Source of the DNA: Labilibaculum sp. DW002
Lineage (GTDB): Bacteria; Bacteroidota; Bacteroidia; Bacteroidales; Marinifilaceae
Length of the DNA stretch: 64,000 nt
NCBI RefSeq assembly: GCF_029029525.1
Contig: NZ_JAKJSC010000001.1
Location: forward strand, 2,516,987-2,580,986
Direction of reading: 5' to 3'
Below the pieces are notes generated by a model. The model did no database searches, was not told the DNA's origin, and worked only from the letters and a program-made list of their open reading frames with translations. A program made the position numbers and the translations under genes. This document shows, in pieces, positions 44,640 through 52,605 of this stretch. Positions within the stretch are counted from its first letter, which is position 1; every line of letters begins with the position of its first letter.

Positions 44640-45803
44640 ATGAAATTTAAATCGCTGTTTATATTATTCCTCATTCCTTTCTTTTCTTTCTCGCAAGATC
44701 AGAAACTTACACTTGATGGTTATCTAAAGGATCTCCACATGTACTATCACCCAGAACAACTATCAGTAGGACCAGAATTACACGATTTCAATATCAACAC
44801 CATCCATAATCGTCTTAACTTAAACTGGTTTGCCAACGATAAAATGACTTTTACACTGGGCATGCGCAACCGTTTCATTTCTGGAAATGCAGTGAGCGAT
44901 ATCCCCAATAACAAATCATCGGTGGATTTTGACAATGGCTTTTTAGATTTATCGTGGATTACGACCGAGGGAAACAATTCTTTTCTGCATTCGATATTTG
45001 ACAGGGCCTACATCGATTATTCTACCGGCAATTGGCAAATAAGATTGGGCAGACAGAGAATCAACTGGGGCATTAATCTAGTTTGGAATCCTAATGATGT
45101 TTTTAATAGTTTTTCCTATTTCGATTTTGATTATGAAGAACGTCCAGGCAGCGATGCAATTAACATCCGACACTATATCGGGGCAACCTCATCGGTCGAA
45201 ATTGTTTACAAAATAGCTAAGAGCACCAACGAAATGGCCCTTGCTGCTATGTATCGTTTCTCTTATAATAATTACGATTACCAATTTATTTCGGGCTGGG
45301 TTGGTGATGATTACATGATTGGTGGCGGATATACCGGAAGTATTAAAGGAGGAGGATTTAGAGGAGAAATCACCCATTTCTTCCCTCGCACAAATCAAAC
45401 TAATTCACAAGAATCAACTGTCGCCTCAATCTCCTACGACTATACTTTAAAAAATAATTTATACCTATCGATAGAAGGATTATACAACAGCAAGGGAACA
45501 ACGGGAGATGCCGGTGGGTCGAACCTTTTACTCACTCAAAATTTATCAGCAAAACAGCTATCATTGGCAAAATACTCCTTGTTTGCTCAAGCATCTATCC
45601 CAATAAATCCACTTTTTAATGCAGGCATAGCTGCTATTCTAAATCCTTCCGATAACTCTTGGTATTTAAGCCCTTCTTGCAGGTATTCCATTCATGAGAA
45701 TATCGAATTAATGATCACCACACAACTATTTTTTGGAAAAGAAAGAACAGAGTTTGGCGACATTGGTCAATTGGCCTTCGCCAGAATCCGATGGAGTTTT
45801 TGA
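44640..45803 (+). CDS. Outer-membrane beta-barrel of the LolA/ABC operon
   Basis: Exported protein of about 387 residues, starting at the ATG at 44640; an in-frame ATG at 44616 overlaps the ATPase gene and lacks a signal peptide. The signal is MKFKSLFILFLIPFFSFSQ. Alternating strand segments such as DRAYIDYSTGNWQIRLGRQRINWG, repeated aromatic girdles and a C-terminal ARIRWSF (terminal F) indicate an outer-membrane barrel, possibly of the alginate-export or DUF1302-like sort. Being last in the operon, it is a candidate outer-membrane receptor or exit for the LolA-like carrier's cargo. Confidence 0.78.
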   Translation: MKFKSLFILFLIPFFSFSQDQKLTLDGYLKDLHMYYHPEQLSVGPELHDFNINTIHNRLNLNWFANDKMTFTLGMRNRFISGNAVSDIPNNKSSVDFDNGFLDLSWITTEGNNSFLHSIFDRAYIDYSTGNWQIRLGRQRINWGINLVWNPNDVFNSFSYFDFDYEERPGSDAINIRHYIGATSSVEIVYKIAKSTNEMALAAMYRFSYNNYDYQFISGWVGDDYMIGGGYTGSIKGGGFRGEITHFFPRTNQTNSQESTVASISYDYTLKNNLYLSIEGLYNSKGTTGDAGGSNLLLTQNLSAKQLSLAKYSLFAQASIPINPLFNAGIAAILNPSDNSWYLSPSCRYSIHENIELMITTQLFFGKERTEFGDIGQLAFARIRWSF

Positions 45804-45822
45804 ATCTTTATGACCAGAATAC

Positions 45823-45850
45823 AAAAAAGCCTCGCCATTTGAGAGGCTTT
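45823..45850. terminator. Bidirectional terminator after the LolA/ABC operon
   Basis: AAAGCCTC (45826-45833) pairs with GAGGCTTT (45843-45850). An A run on the left gives a T run for the reverse strand, so it may also terminate the GyrI-like gene. Confidence 0.8.
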
Positions 45851-45929
45851 GTAAATAATAGAATATATTTTATAAGCTAAAGGATGTATTTTCTAGAATT
45901 TAATGATATTAAATTTTTGCCAATAGCAT

Positions 45930-46553
45930 CTATTTAAGCTTAACAACAGGCTGCCTAATTAATGTTTTTAAATTTTCGGGTGCAGTTCGTCGAGGGTCAT
46001 TTAGGTAGATCTCTCGATGCTTACCACTTATTTCGCACCCACTTTCGTGGATATGGGCATGCAGTTTTTCGATTGTTGGTCCCTCATCGGCATAAGGTCC
46101 AATGTGCATAATTTGTGCAGACAAACCATCACAGAAATCGACCAATTCAATTTGCTTCAAAAATGGTAGGTCTTTCTTTTTGCCCAATTCATCGCAGGCA
46201 GTTTCAACAATTTCTTTGGTGATAAAATTGGGTTGCATAATCATGGCCGACCATTCCCATTCATTCATTCGATCTTTCGAAAACTGGGTCATGTCATCCA
46301 TCCACCACAAACTTTCCAATGGCATTACCCCATAATCTACTTCTCGAGCTGTTCTCATCGAAAATTTAATATGGTAGGCTAAAGGGAAAAGTGCCTCTAG
46401 AGCATTTTTGTATCCATCTGAGCAAGGACCACCATTTCCGCTGCACATTAGGTATTTAAATTCTGGAACTTCTAGAATGGATATATTGCCTCTGCGTTCC
46501 GAATAGAAAGTTTTGTATTTCTTCTTTAAATCTACTTTTCTCAATTCACTCAT
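45930..46553 (-). CDS. GyrI-like small-molecule-binding protein
   Basis: Cytoplasmic protein of about 207 residues from the ATG at 46553; the frame is open to 46634, but a strong GGAGGAGAAG ribosome binding site stands just before 46553. The region HIGPYADEGPTIEKLHAHIHESGCEISGKHREIYLNDPRRTAPENLKTLIRQP matches the GyrI-like/AraC effector-binding domain, which binds amphipathic or drug-like molecules. It has no DNA-binding part here, so a role in detoxification or drug sensing is possible but unproven. Confidence 0.88.
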   Translation of the reverse strand: MSELRKVDLKKKYKTFYSERRGNISILEVPEFKYLMCSGNGGPCSDGYKNALEALFPLAYHIKFSMRTAREVDYGVMPLESLWWMDDMTQFSKDRMNEWEWSAMIMQPNFITKEIVETACDELGKKKDLPFLKQIELVDFCDGLSAQIMHIGPYADEGPTIEKLHAHIHESGCEISGKHREIYLNDPRRTAPENLKTLIRQPVVKLK

Positions 46554-47101
46554 TGCTTCTCCTCCATCTATTATTACATCTTTTTTAACTACTACTATGT
46601 TCAAGTTAAAAAATGTAGAGGAATGTATTATCAAAAATTGCCAATATTTAAGAAGGAAGCTCTTATATAGAAAGAAAAATACTTGATTTAAGGAGGCGTT
46701 TATTTTTTTGAAAAACCGTTCAAGATAGATTATCTATTTACTATTTACAAGTGTCAAATGTGCCAACTCACAATAAATTAAATTTTCATAATATTTGCTT
46801 ATGGTTTAATAATCTTTTTGTAGATTCGCATCAACTTATTTAATTAAATATTTTTTACTGGCTCTAATAAAGCGCAACAAATCAATATTTTTAGAGTAAG
46901 GAAAAGCTAAATTTAGATTATACTTAGCGAAAAAGACAAAGTGGCAACTGGTATTTCTTGCTGGTTAAAACAAAAATGAAAATTCTCTATCCTATTTGGA
47001 TATGGTTATGAAATAAACTTGTTGGCTATCCCTCGTGCTGTAATGGTTCGGGGGGTCTTTTTTTTTAATAGATAGTTTTTTAGACACGTCATGGCGTGTC
47101 C
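46554..47101. other. 548-base spacer with orphan terminator and repeat
   Basis: Holds no clear gene. It contains a forward-strand terminator (47029-47065) without an upstream forward gene closer than 45803 and a GACACGTC-type palindrome (47081-47105). The middle, from about 46700, may encode a small RNA but shows nothing I can name. Confidence 0.45.
47029..47065 (+). terminator. Orphan forward-strand terminator
   Basis: CCCTCG (47030-47035) pairs with CGGGGG (47049-47054, one G-T pair) and is followed by TC and nine T. The nearest forward gene ends over 1.2 kb upstream. Confidence 0.65.
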
Positions 47102-47105
47102 CTAC
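47081..47105. repeat. Palindromic repeat, GACACGTC variant
   Basis: TAGACACGTCATGGCGTGTC then CCTAC. It is a diverged member of the GACGC...GCGTC family. It runs into the 3' end of the acetyltransferase gene and supplies its TAG stop on the reverse strand. Confidence 0.7.
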
Positions 47106-47608
47106 GAATATTCTGATTTTAGAATAGACATCACCAACTTGTCATGGTATTGGCCATTTCGAAACGCCGCCTCTCGAAACCTTCCTTCCAAAACAAATCC
47201 TGCTCGTTCGTATGCTTTTACGCCTCCTTTATTGGGAACCGAAACCGTGAGCATAATTCGATTCAAATTCAATTCTTCGAAACCTATTTTAACAATTTGC
47301 TTAGTAACTTCGGTTCCTACACCTTTTCCCCAATAGTCTTTGTCGCCAATAAATATGAAGTATTCTCCCGATTTATTGGTGGTAGAAATTCCACAAATAC
47401 CAGCATAACCAACAAAAACATCACCGACAAAAATGCCATGATTGCTATTCTTTTTGTTATTGATCGTATTTATAAACCAATCCTCAATCTGTTGATCGGT
47501 TTTCATCTTCTGAAAAATGGATAAAGAATAAAAAATGGCTTCCTCATCTCGGATCCAATTGTAAAAAGAAGGCAAATTTTCTATTGTTAAAGGGCGAAGT
47601 GTTATCAT
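47102..47608 (-). CDS. GNAT family acetyltransferase
   Basis: GCN5-related acetyltransferase of 168 residues, RimJ/RimL-like in layout: TLRPLTIENLPSFYNWIRDEE at the start, the acetyl-CoA-binding stretch GKGVGTEVTKQIVKIGFEELNLNRIMLTV near residue 105, and NKGGVKAYERAGFVLEGRFREAAFRNGQYHD. The substrate may be a ribosomal or small-molecule amine. The stop codon is supplied by the adjacent palindromic repeat, so the native C-terminus may have been longer. It is 10 bases from the next reverse gene. Confidence 0.92.
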   Translation of the reverse strand: MITLRPLTIENLPSFYNWIRDEEAIFYSLSIFQKMKTDQQIEDWFINTINNKKNSNHGIFVGDVFVGYAGICGISTTNKSGEYFIFIGDKDYWGKGVGTEVTKQIVKIGFEELNLNRIMLTVSVPNKGGVKAYERAGFVLEGRFREAAFRNGQYHDKLVMSILKSEYS

Positions 47609-47617
47609 GAATTTTAT

Positions 47618-47881
47618 TTACAAAAAGTACAGACAAGCAATAATCAACACAAGAAATATTGATAATGAAATAAGAAGAATACGTTTTTGCTCCATTTCCG
47701 CTTTTATACGAATATCTTCTTTTATCGATTTAAGTTTTTCTTCAGAGACTTCTTTGAATTGCATCTCGTTTCTTTCAATAAAGCCTAAATCAACATTATC
47801 TCTAAACTTTGCATTTTTAGAGTTTAATTGACTTCTATTCTGCTTGATGCAATTCTTCATGTGTCCTACAAAGCCTGTCAT
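47618..47881 (-). CDS. Small tail-anchored-like membrane protein A
   Basis: 87 residues, not recognised. A soluble basic N-terminal part (about 65 residues) carries NAKFRDNVDLGF and FKEVSEEKLKSIKEDIRIKAEMEQKR, followed by a C-terminal membrane helix (ILLISLSIFLVLIIACLYFL). It is a paralog of the next gene (47985-48260). Both lie just downstream of an NtrB/NtrC-like pair in the same direction, so a connection to that signalling system is possible. Confidence 0.7.
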   Translation of the reverse strand: MTGFVGHMKNCIKQNRSQLNSKNAKFRDNVDLGFIERNEMQFKEVSEEKLKSIKEDIRIKAEMEQKRILLISLSIFLVLIIACLYFL

Positions 47882-47913
47882 ATTAATCTATTTTATTAAA
47901 ACGAAAGTTAATT

Positions 47914-47944
47914 AAAAACTCCCTTCTGCAGAACAAAAGGGAGG
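47914..47944 (-). terminator. Terminator between the two small paralogs
   Basis: CTCCCTT (47920-47926) pairs with AAGGGAG (47938-47944). On the reverse strand the stem is followed by five T. Confidence 0.65.
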
Positions 47945-47984
47945 AGTAATTTATCTTAAGATTTACTTAGTTATTACCACAAGT

Positions 47985-48260
47985 TTAGAAAAACAAGACC
48001 CAAACATATGCTAAAACAAATACTATAGTCACAACAATCGTAATTAGGAAGATTCTTCTTTTTTCTAATTTGGCCTTGTAGCGAATCTTGTTCTTAATAC
48101 TTTTTAATTCCGGCTCAGAGACTTTTTTGAAACGTAGAAATGTTCTTCTTTTGTCTCTGATTTCAATATTATCGCGGAAACCTGCTTTATTAGAAGTTAA
48201 ACCTTCTTTATTTCCTCTAATTCTTCGAATCATATCGAAAACATGACCTGCTGATGACAT
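47985..48260 (-). CDS. Small tail-anchored-like membrane protein B
   Basis: 91 residues, paralogous to protein A at 47618-47881. Shared words are K-x-GFRDN, FKKVSEPELKSIKNKIRYKAKLEKRRI, and a C-terminal helix (FLITIVVTIVFVLAYVWVLFF). The N-terminal SSAGHVFDMIRRIRGNKEG is different. The signature of an exposed basic domain ending in a single helix suggests a membrane-bound adaptor. The family was not recognised. Confidence 0.7.
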   Translation of the reverse strand: MSSAGHVFDMIRRIRGNKEGLTSNKAGFRDNIEIRDKRRTFLRFKKVSEPELKSIKNKIRYKAKLEKRRIFLITIVVTIVFVLAYVWVLFF

Positions 48261-48343
48261 CTGAAGTGGATTATATCGTTATTGATAAAGCAATTTAATA
48301 AAAATCAATTAACAATAATGTTTTTTTTCCATCTTAAATCAAA

Positions 48344-49699
48344 TTACCATCTCAATGTAAATACCGTCTCACCCTCTTTCGATCTGCAATTTAAACTTCC
48401 TCCATGTGCTCTTATTATCTGACGAGAATAACTTAAACCAATTCCTGAACCATTATCCTTTGTTGTAAAAAATGGTATGAATATTTCATCGGCAATTTCA
48501 TCTGTTATTCCAGGGCCATTATCACTTACTTTAATCGAAGTAATTTCTCCTGATTTAATAGCCGTAACCCTAATCTTCGAGCCATTACCATTTTCTGATC
48601 CTTGTCCGTTGATTGCCTCAGAAGCATTCTTTACCAAATTGATAATAACCTGAACCATCATTTGTTCGTCGGCAATAAAATGGAAATTTTTAGCTGGTGG
48701 AAGTAAGTTTAAATTCCCTGAGAAACCCTCCTTTATAGGAGATAGTAAGATATTCAAGCGATCGAAAAAGCTGTAAATACCAATACTACTTAAGCGAGGT
48801 TCAGGAGCTTTAGATAGAATTCGGTACGATTGAACAAAACGAATTAAGCCTTCACTCATTTCTGTAATTACGCCTAATCCATTAATCGTCTTCTCAACAT
48901 GAATGTCTATTGGTTGATTTTCTGCAAGCTCTAGTTTTTGCTCCCAAATTCCTTTTAATGATTGGGATATTGACGTTACTGGAGCCAATGAATTCATAAT
49001 TTCATGACTTAAAACACGAATAAGTTTTACCCAGGCGTCAATTTCTTTACGTTCCAACTCTCCTCTAATGTCCTGAAGCGTTATTAATTTTACATCCTCA
49101 TTCTCCAATCGAATAACCGTACAGCGAGTTATCACTTGTACTTTCTCCTTTTGCAAAAGAAGGTCAAGCACTTTCTTCTCCTTATTTTTTAACTCGATTA
49201 GGCCTTTTGAAAATTTTGCATCGATATGTTCCAATTGCTTAATATGGGTGAAGGTTTGTAGACTTGTCAACTCCAATGCTGATGAATTAACATCGGTAAC
49301 AAACCCATTTTCTGTAATAACGATAACACCAGTGGCAATATTCTGAAGAATTTCAGCAAAATAGGTTTCCTTTATTCTGCTTTTCATTTGAACTTCCTGA
49401 ATGATACCATTCAGTTCATTTAAACTTTGATTTAACTCATCAATAATTTTATTACCTGATTTTTTAGGGAAGTGTAGGGTCGTATCCTTATTTTTTATGG
49501 ACTGAACAAAGTAATCCATCTGTTTGTGTGTTTTGCGCAAAAAGAATAACAATCGCCATACAAGTAGAAGCTCTATTAAAAGAAATACTGACAGTAGATA
49601 ATAGTTTTGGATGGACACGCAGAAACCAATTGCTCCCGCAATGAAAATCACAAAAATTAGACGAATAAATAAAACAATATTGTAGTGTCTATATCCCAT
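48344..49699 (-). CDS. NtrB-type sensor histidine kinase
   Basis: Membrane sensor kinase of 451 residues. Two helices near residues 9-31 and 34-54 leave almost no periplasmic loop, so sensing is probably intramembrane or cytoplasmic. A PAS-like domain (about 115-215) precedes the dimerisation helix with H232 in LSHEIMNSLAP. The ATPase domain has VIINLVKNASEAI (N box), DNGPGI (G1) and GSGIGLSYSR (G2). It overlaps the regulator gene by 11 bases. Its partner is the adjacent NtrC-like protein, and its likely output is the divergent ABC operon. Confidence 0.93.
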   Translation of the reverse strand: MGYRHYNIVLFIRLIFVIFIAGAIGFCVSIQNYYLLSVFLLIELLLVWRLLFFLRKTHKQMDYFVQSIKNKDTTLHFPKKSGNKIIDELNQSLNELNGIIQEVQMKSRIKETYFAEILQNIATGVIVITENGFVTDVNSSALELTSLQTFTHIKQLEHIDAKFSKGLIELKNKEKKVLDLLLQKEKVQVITRCTVIRLENEDVKLITLQDIRGELERKEIDAWVKLIRVLSHEIMNSLAPVTSISQSLKGIWEQKLELAENQPIDIHVEKTINGLGVITEMSEGLIRFVQSYRILSKAPEPRLSSIGIYSFFDRLNILLSPIKEGFSGNLNLLPPAKNFHFIADEQMMVQVIINLVKNASEAINGQGSENGNGSKIRVTAIKSGEITSIKVSDNGPGITDEIADEIFIPFFTTKDNGSGIGLSYSRQIIRAHGGSLNCRSKEGETVFTLRW

Positions 49700-51053
49700 A
49701 TTTCTTTATTTTGTTGTATAAGGTTTGGCGTGTAATTCCAAGCTGACTTGAAACAGCACTAAGATTTCCCATTTGTTTTTCGATGGCTGCTGTAATCAAC
49801 TGTTTTTCCATTTCTTCTAGTGTTCCACCGTACGCTTCACCACTTGAAAGTTCTACGGATTTAAACACAAAATCAGCAGCTTTAATTACATGACGATCAC
49901 TTAAAATAACCACTTTTTCGATGGCGTGTTGTAATTCTCGAACATTTCCAGGCCAATGATAAGCTTTCAATTTGGAAATCGCATCTGATGAAATTGTCAA
50001 GCCCTTCTTATTGTATTTATCTGTATACAACTGTAAAAAGAATTCCGCTAAGGCAGGAATATCCATTTTTCGATCTCGTAAAGCAGGAAGTTCAATTTGT
50101 ATAGTATTTATTCTATAAAGTAAATCCTCCCTAAAATTGCCATCATTCACCATTTTAGATAAATCACAATTGGTTGCACATACTACTCTTACATCAATAT
50201 CTACTGGTAAATTCTCACCCAATCGGGTTAACTTTCTATTTTGCAGAACTGCTAATAGTTTGGCTTGCATGGGCAGTGATAGGTTTCCAATCTCATCCAG
50301 AAAAAGAGTACCTTTGTTCGAGGCTTCAATTTTTCCCATTCTATCGCTTTGCGCATCAGTAAAAGCACCTTTTTTGTGGCCGAACAACTCACTTTCGAAT
50401 AGGGTTTCAGCTATAGAGCCCATATCAACATTAACCATTACATTTTGTGACCGGTTGGATAATCTGTGAATTTCTCTAGCAATTAATTCTTTACCAGTAC
50501 CATTTTCACCTGTGATAAGAATATTCGCATCAGTTGCAGCAACTTTACGAACCATGGCCATCACAGTTTCCCATTCTGGCGACGAACCAATCAAGTCATT
50601 CTTGCTTTTATTGATTTCTGCAATCAATTCATCTTCCTTTAAACGCAATTTTCTGACTTCTTTTCGGGAGTTACTCAATTTCACAGCCATTTCAATAGTA
50701 GTCAGCATTTTTTCGTTTTCCCATGGTTTCAGAACAAAGTCGACAGCTCCATTTCGCACAGCTTTTACAGCTAATTCTACATCACCATATGCAGTAATCA
50801 TAATAACACTAATACCTGGGTTGTATTCGAATATCTGATTTAACCAATAAATACCTTCATTTCCTGTGTTTATGCCAGCTTTAAAATTCATATCCAAAAG
50901 AACAACATCGTAACTATCCTCAATCAATTCTGCAAGCAAAACATTTGGGTTCGACAAACATTTCACCTTTTTACAGTTCCCGGTAAGCAGCAAGTCTAGT
51001 GCACTTAGAATGCTTTTGTTATCATCTACAATTAAAATTTTGGCTTCTTTCAT
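49689..51053 (-). CDS. Sigma-54-dependent response regulator (NtrC family)
   Basis: Enhancer-binding regulator of 454 residues: receiver domain with phosphoacceptor D54 in VLLDMNF, AAA+ domain with Walker A GENGTGKE near 182-189, and C-terminal Fis-type helix-turn-helix (LSAVSSQLGITRQTLYNKIKKYGI). The sigma-54 contact loop reads GAFTDA (229-234) instead of GAFTGA, a variant also known in other NtrC-type proteins. It is transcribed away from the adaptor/ABC operon, which begins with a sigma-54-type promoter, and most likely activates that operon. Confidence 0.95.
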   Translation of the reverse strand: MKEAKILIVDDNKSILSALDLLLTGNCKKVKCLSNPNVLLAELIEDSYDVVLLDMNFKAGINTGNEGIYWLNQIFEYNPGISVIMITAYGDVELAVKAVRNGAVDFVLKPWENEKMLTTIEMAVKLSNSRKEVRKLRLKEDELIAEINKSKNDLIGSSPEWETVMAMVRKVAATDANILITGENGTGKELIAREIHRLSNRSQNVMVNVDMGSIAETLFESELFGHKKGAFTDAQSDRMGKIEASNKGTLFLDEIGNLSLPMQAKLLAVLQNRKLTRLGENLPVDIDVRVVCATNCDLSKMVNDGNFREDLLYRINTIQIELPALRDRKMDIPALAEFFLQLYTDKYNKKGLTISSDAISKLKAYHWPGNVRELQHAIEKVVILSDRHVIKAADFVFKSVELSSGEAYGGTLEEMEKQLITAAIEKQMGNLSAVSSQLGITRQTLYNKIKKYGI

Positions 51054-51118
51054 TTTTAAGAATCACATTCAAATGTTCATAATTTTAGAACTAATGTAAA
51101 GAGCTTTTAAAAAAATTA

Positions 51119-51131
51119 GACAATGATTGTC
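51119..51131. promoter_or_regulatory. Candidate enhancer palindrome GACAATGATTGTC
   Basis: Perfect 13-base inverted repeat about 68 bases upstream of the -24 element at 51199. A half-site TGACAATTA recurs at 51183. The spacing suits an NtrC-type binding site for the divergent regulator. Confidence 0.6.
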
Positions 51132-51198
51132 CATTTTTTTTACACTACAATTTAAACGCTGACACATAAACAGCTAATATCATGACAATTACACCTCA

Positions 51199-51214
51199 TG
51201 GCACAAGTTTAGCT
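51199..51214 (+). promoter_or_regulatory. Sigma-54 promoter TGGCAC-N5-TAGCT
   Basis: TGGCAC (51199-51204), five bases, then TAGCT (51210-51214). The invariant GG and GC dinucleotides are ten bases apart, as required for sigma-54 RNA polymerase; only the second base of the -12 box deviates from TTGC. Transcription would start near 51225, just before the adaptor gene. Confidence 0.78.
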
Positions 51215-51255
51215 TAGATAATCATGAATTGCAATTTTTTCACTTGCAAGAGGTA

Positions 51256-52527
51256 ATGAGTAAAAGTCTTAAGATGACGATGGATCGAAAAATAGAAAAA
51301 GGTAAAGGAATTAAAGCCAAGCATGTTTACATGATTATTGCCATAAGTGTACTTGGCATTTTGATATGGTTAATGTTGAGCAGTTCAACATCAACATTCC
51401 GCGCAGAAGAAGAGAAATTAAATATTTCGATAGTAAAAATGGGTGAATTTAAAGATTACATATCCATTATTGGGACGGTAGAACCGAAAACAACAATTTA
51501 CCTGGATGTTGAAGAAGGCGGAAAAGTAATCGAAAAATTAATCGATGAAGGAGAAACCGTTAAAAAAGGTGATATCATCCTGAAAATGATAAACAGTGAT
51601 TTAAAACTTGAGATTTTAAATACCGAATCACAATTGGCTTATCAATCGAATGAGCTAAGGAATACGCTTATTAATATGGAGCAACAGAAGATAAGTAATA
51701 AACAGCAACTGCTTGTTATTGATACAGATATTATCAGACAGAAAAGAAAATATGAACAAAACCTAATGCTGTTTGAAAAAGGATTTGTGTCGAAAGAAGA
51801 GTATTTACAATCGAAAGAAGATTACGAATTGTCTCGTCAGGATAGAGAGTTGAGATATCAGAGAATGGTGCAGGATTCAATTTTTAGAGCGAATCAAAAA
51901 ATTCAGATGAATAGTAGTTTGGCCAATATGCAGCAGAATTTGAATATGGTTAGACAACGTTTGGAAAACCTGAATATAAAAGCACCAGCAGATGGTCAGC
52001 TAGGAAGTTTAGATATTGAAATTGGTCAATCGATTAACAGAGGGGAACGAATTGGACAACTTCACATGCTTGAAAGCTTTAAGGTTGTTGCAGAAGTCGA
52101 TGAGCATTATATTGATCGGGTTCGAAGAAATCTTTCAGCCACATTTACAAGAAACGAGCAACAATTCAAGCTAAAAACTAAAAAGGTTTATCCGGAAGTT
52201 AGAGAAGGACGTTTTAAGGTTGATTTAATTTTTGATGGTACTTCGCCAGAGAATTTACGTACTGGGCAAACCTATCATCTCAAACTAGAGTTAGGACAAC
52301 CCGTTGATGCAATTCTATTGCCTCGAGGTGGTTTTTTCCAAAGCACAGGTGGACAATGGGTATTTATTTTAGATGAGTCGGGTGATTTTGCTATAAAGAG
52401 AAAAATAAACATTGGACGACAAAATTCACAATATTTCGAAGTGCTAGAAGGCTTACAAGAAGGAGAAAAAGTGATCACTTCCAGCTACGAATCGTTCGGC
52501 GATAATGAGCGGATTGAATTTAAATAA
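51256..52527 (+). CDS. HlyD/MacA-type periplasmic adaptor
   Basis: Membrane-fusion protein, about 423 residues from the ATG at 51256 (TTG at 51229 and ATGs at 51274 and 51280 are alternatives). One N-terminal helix (HVYMIIAISVLGILIWLML) anchors it in the inner membrane. Biotinyl-lipoyl-like halves (GGKVIEKLIDEGETVKKGDIILKM and APADGQLGSLDIEIGQSINRGERIG) flank a helical hairpin, followed by a beta-barrel domain. It links inner-membrane permeases to an outer-membrane exit; no TolC-like gene is next to it. It is first in the sigma-54-controlled operon. Confidence 0.92.
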   Translation: MSKSLKMTMDRKIEKGKGIKAKHVYMIIAISVLGILIWLMLSSSTSTFRAEEEKLNISIVKMGEFKDYISIIGTVEPKTTIYLDVEEGGKVIEKLIDEGETVKKGDIILKMINSDLKLEILNTESQLAYQSNELRNTLINMEQQKISNKQQLLVIDTDIIRQKRKYEQNLMLFEKGFVSKEEYLQSKEDYELSRQDRELRYQRMVQDSIFRANQKIQMNSSLANMQQNLNMVRQRLENLNIKAPADGQLGSLDIEIGQSINRGERIGQLHMLESFKVVAEVDEHYIDRVRRNLSATFTRNEQQFKLKTKKVYPEVREGRFKVDLIFDGTSPENLRTGQTYHLKLELGQPVDAILLPRGGFFQSTGGQWVFILDESGDFAIKRKINIGRQNSQYFEVLEGLQEGEKVITSSYESFGDNERIEFK

Positions 52528-52605
52528 GTAAAACATAAGTATCCTACAAAGACGAATTACTAAATTAGACCTTATATATAATTGTAAATCCTAAAATCAA
52601 AACAT

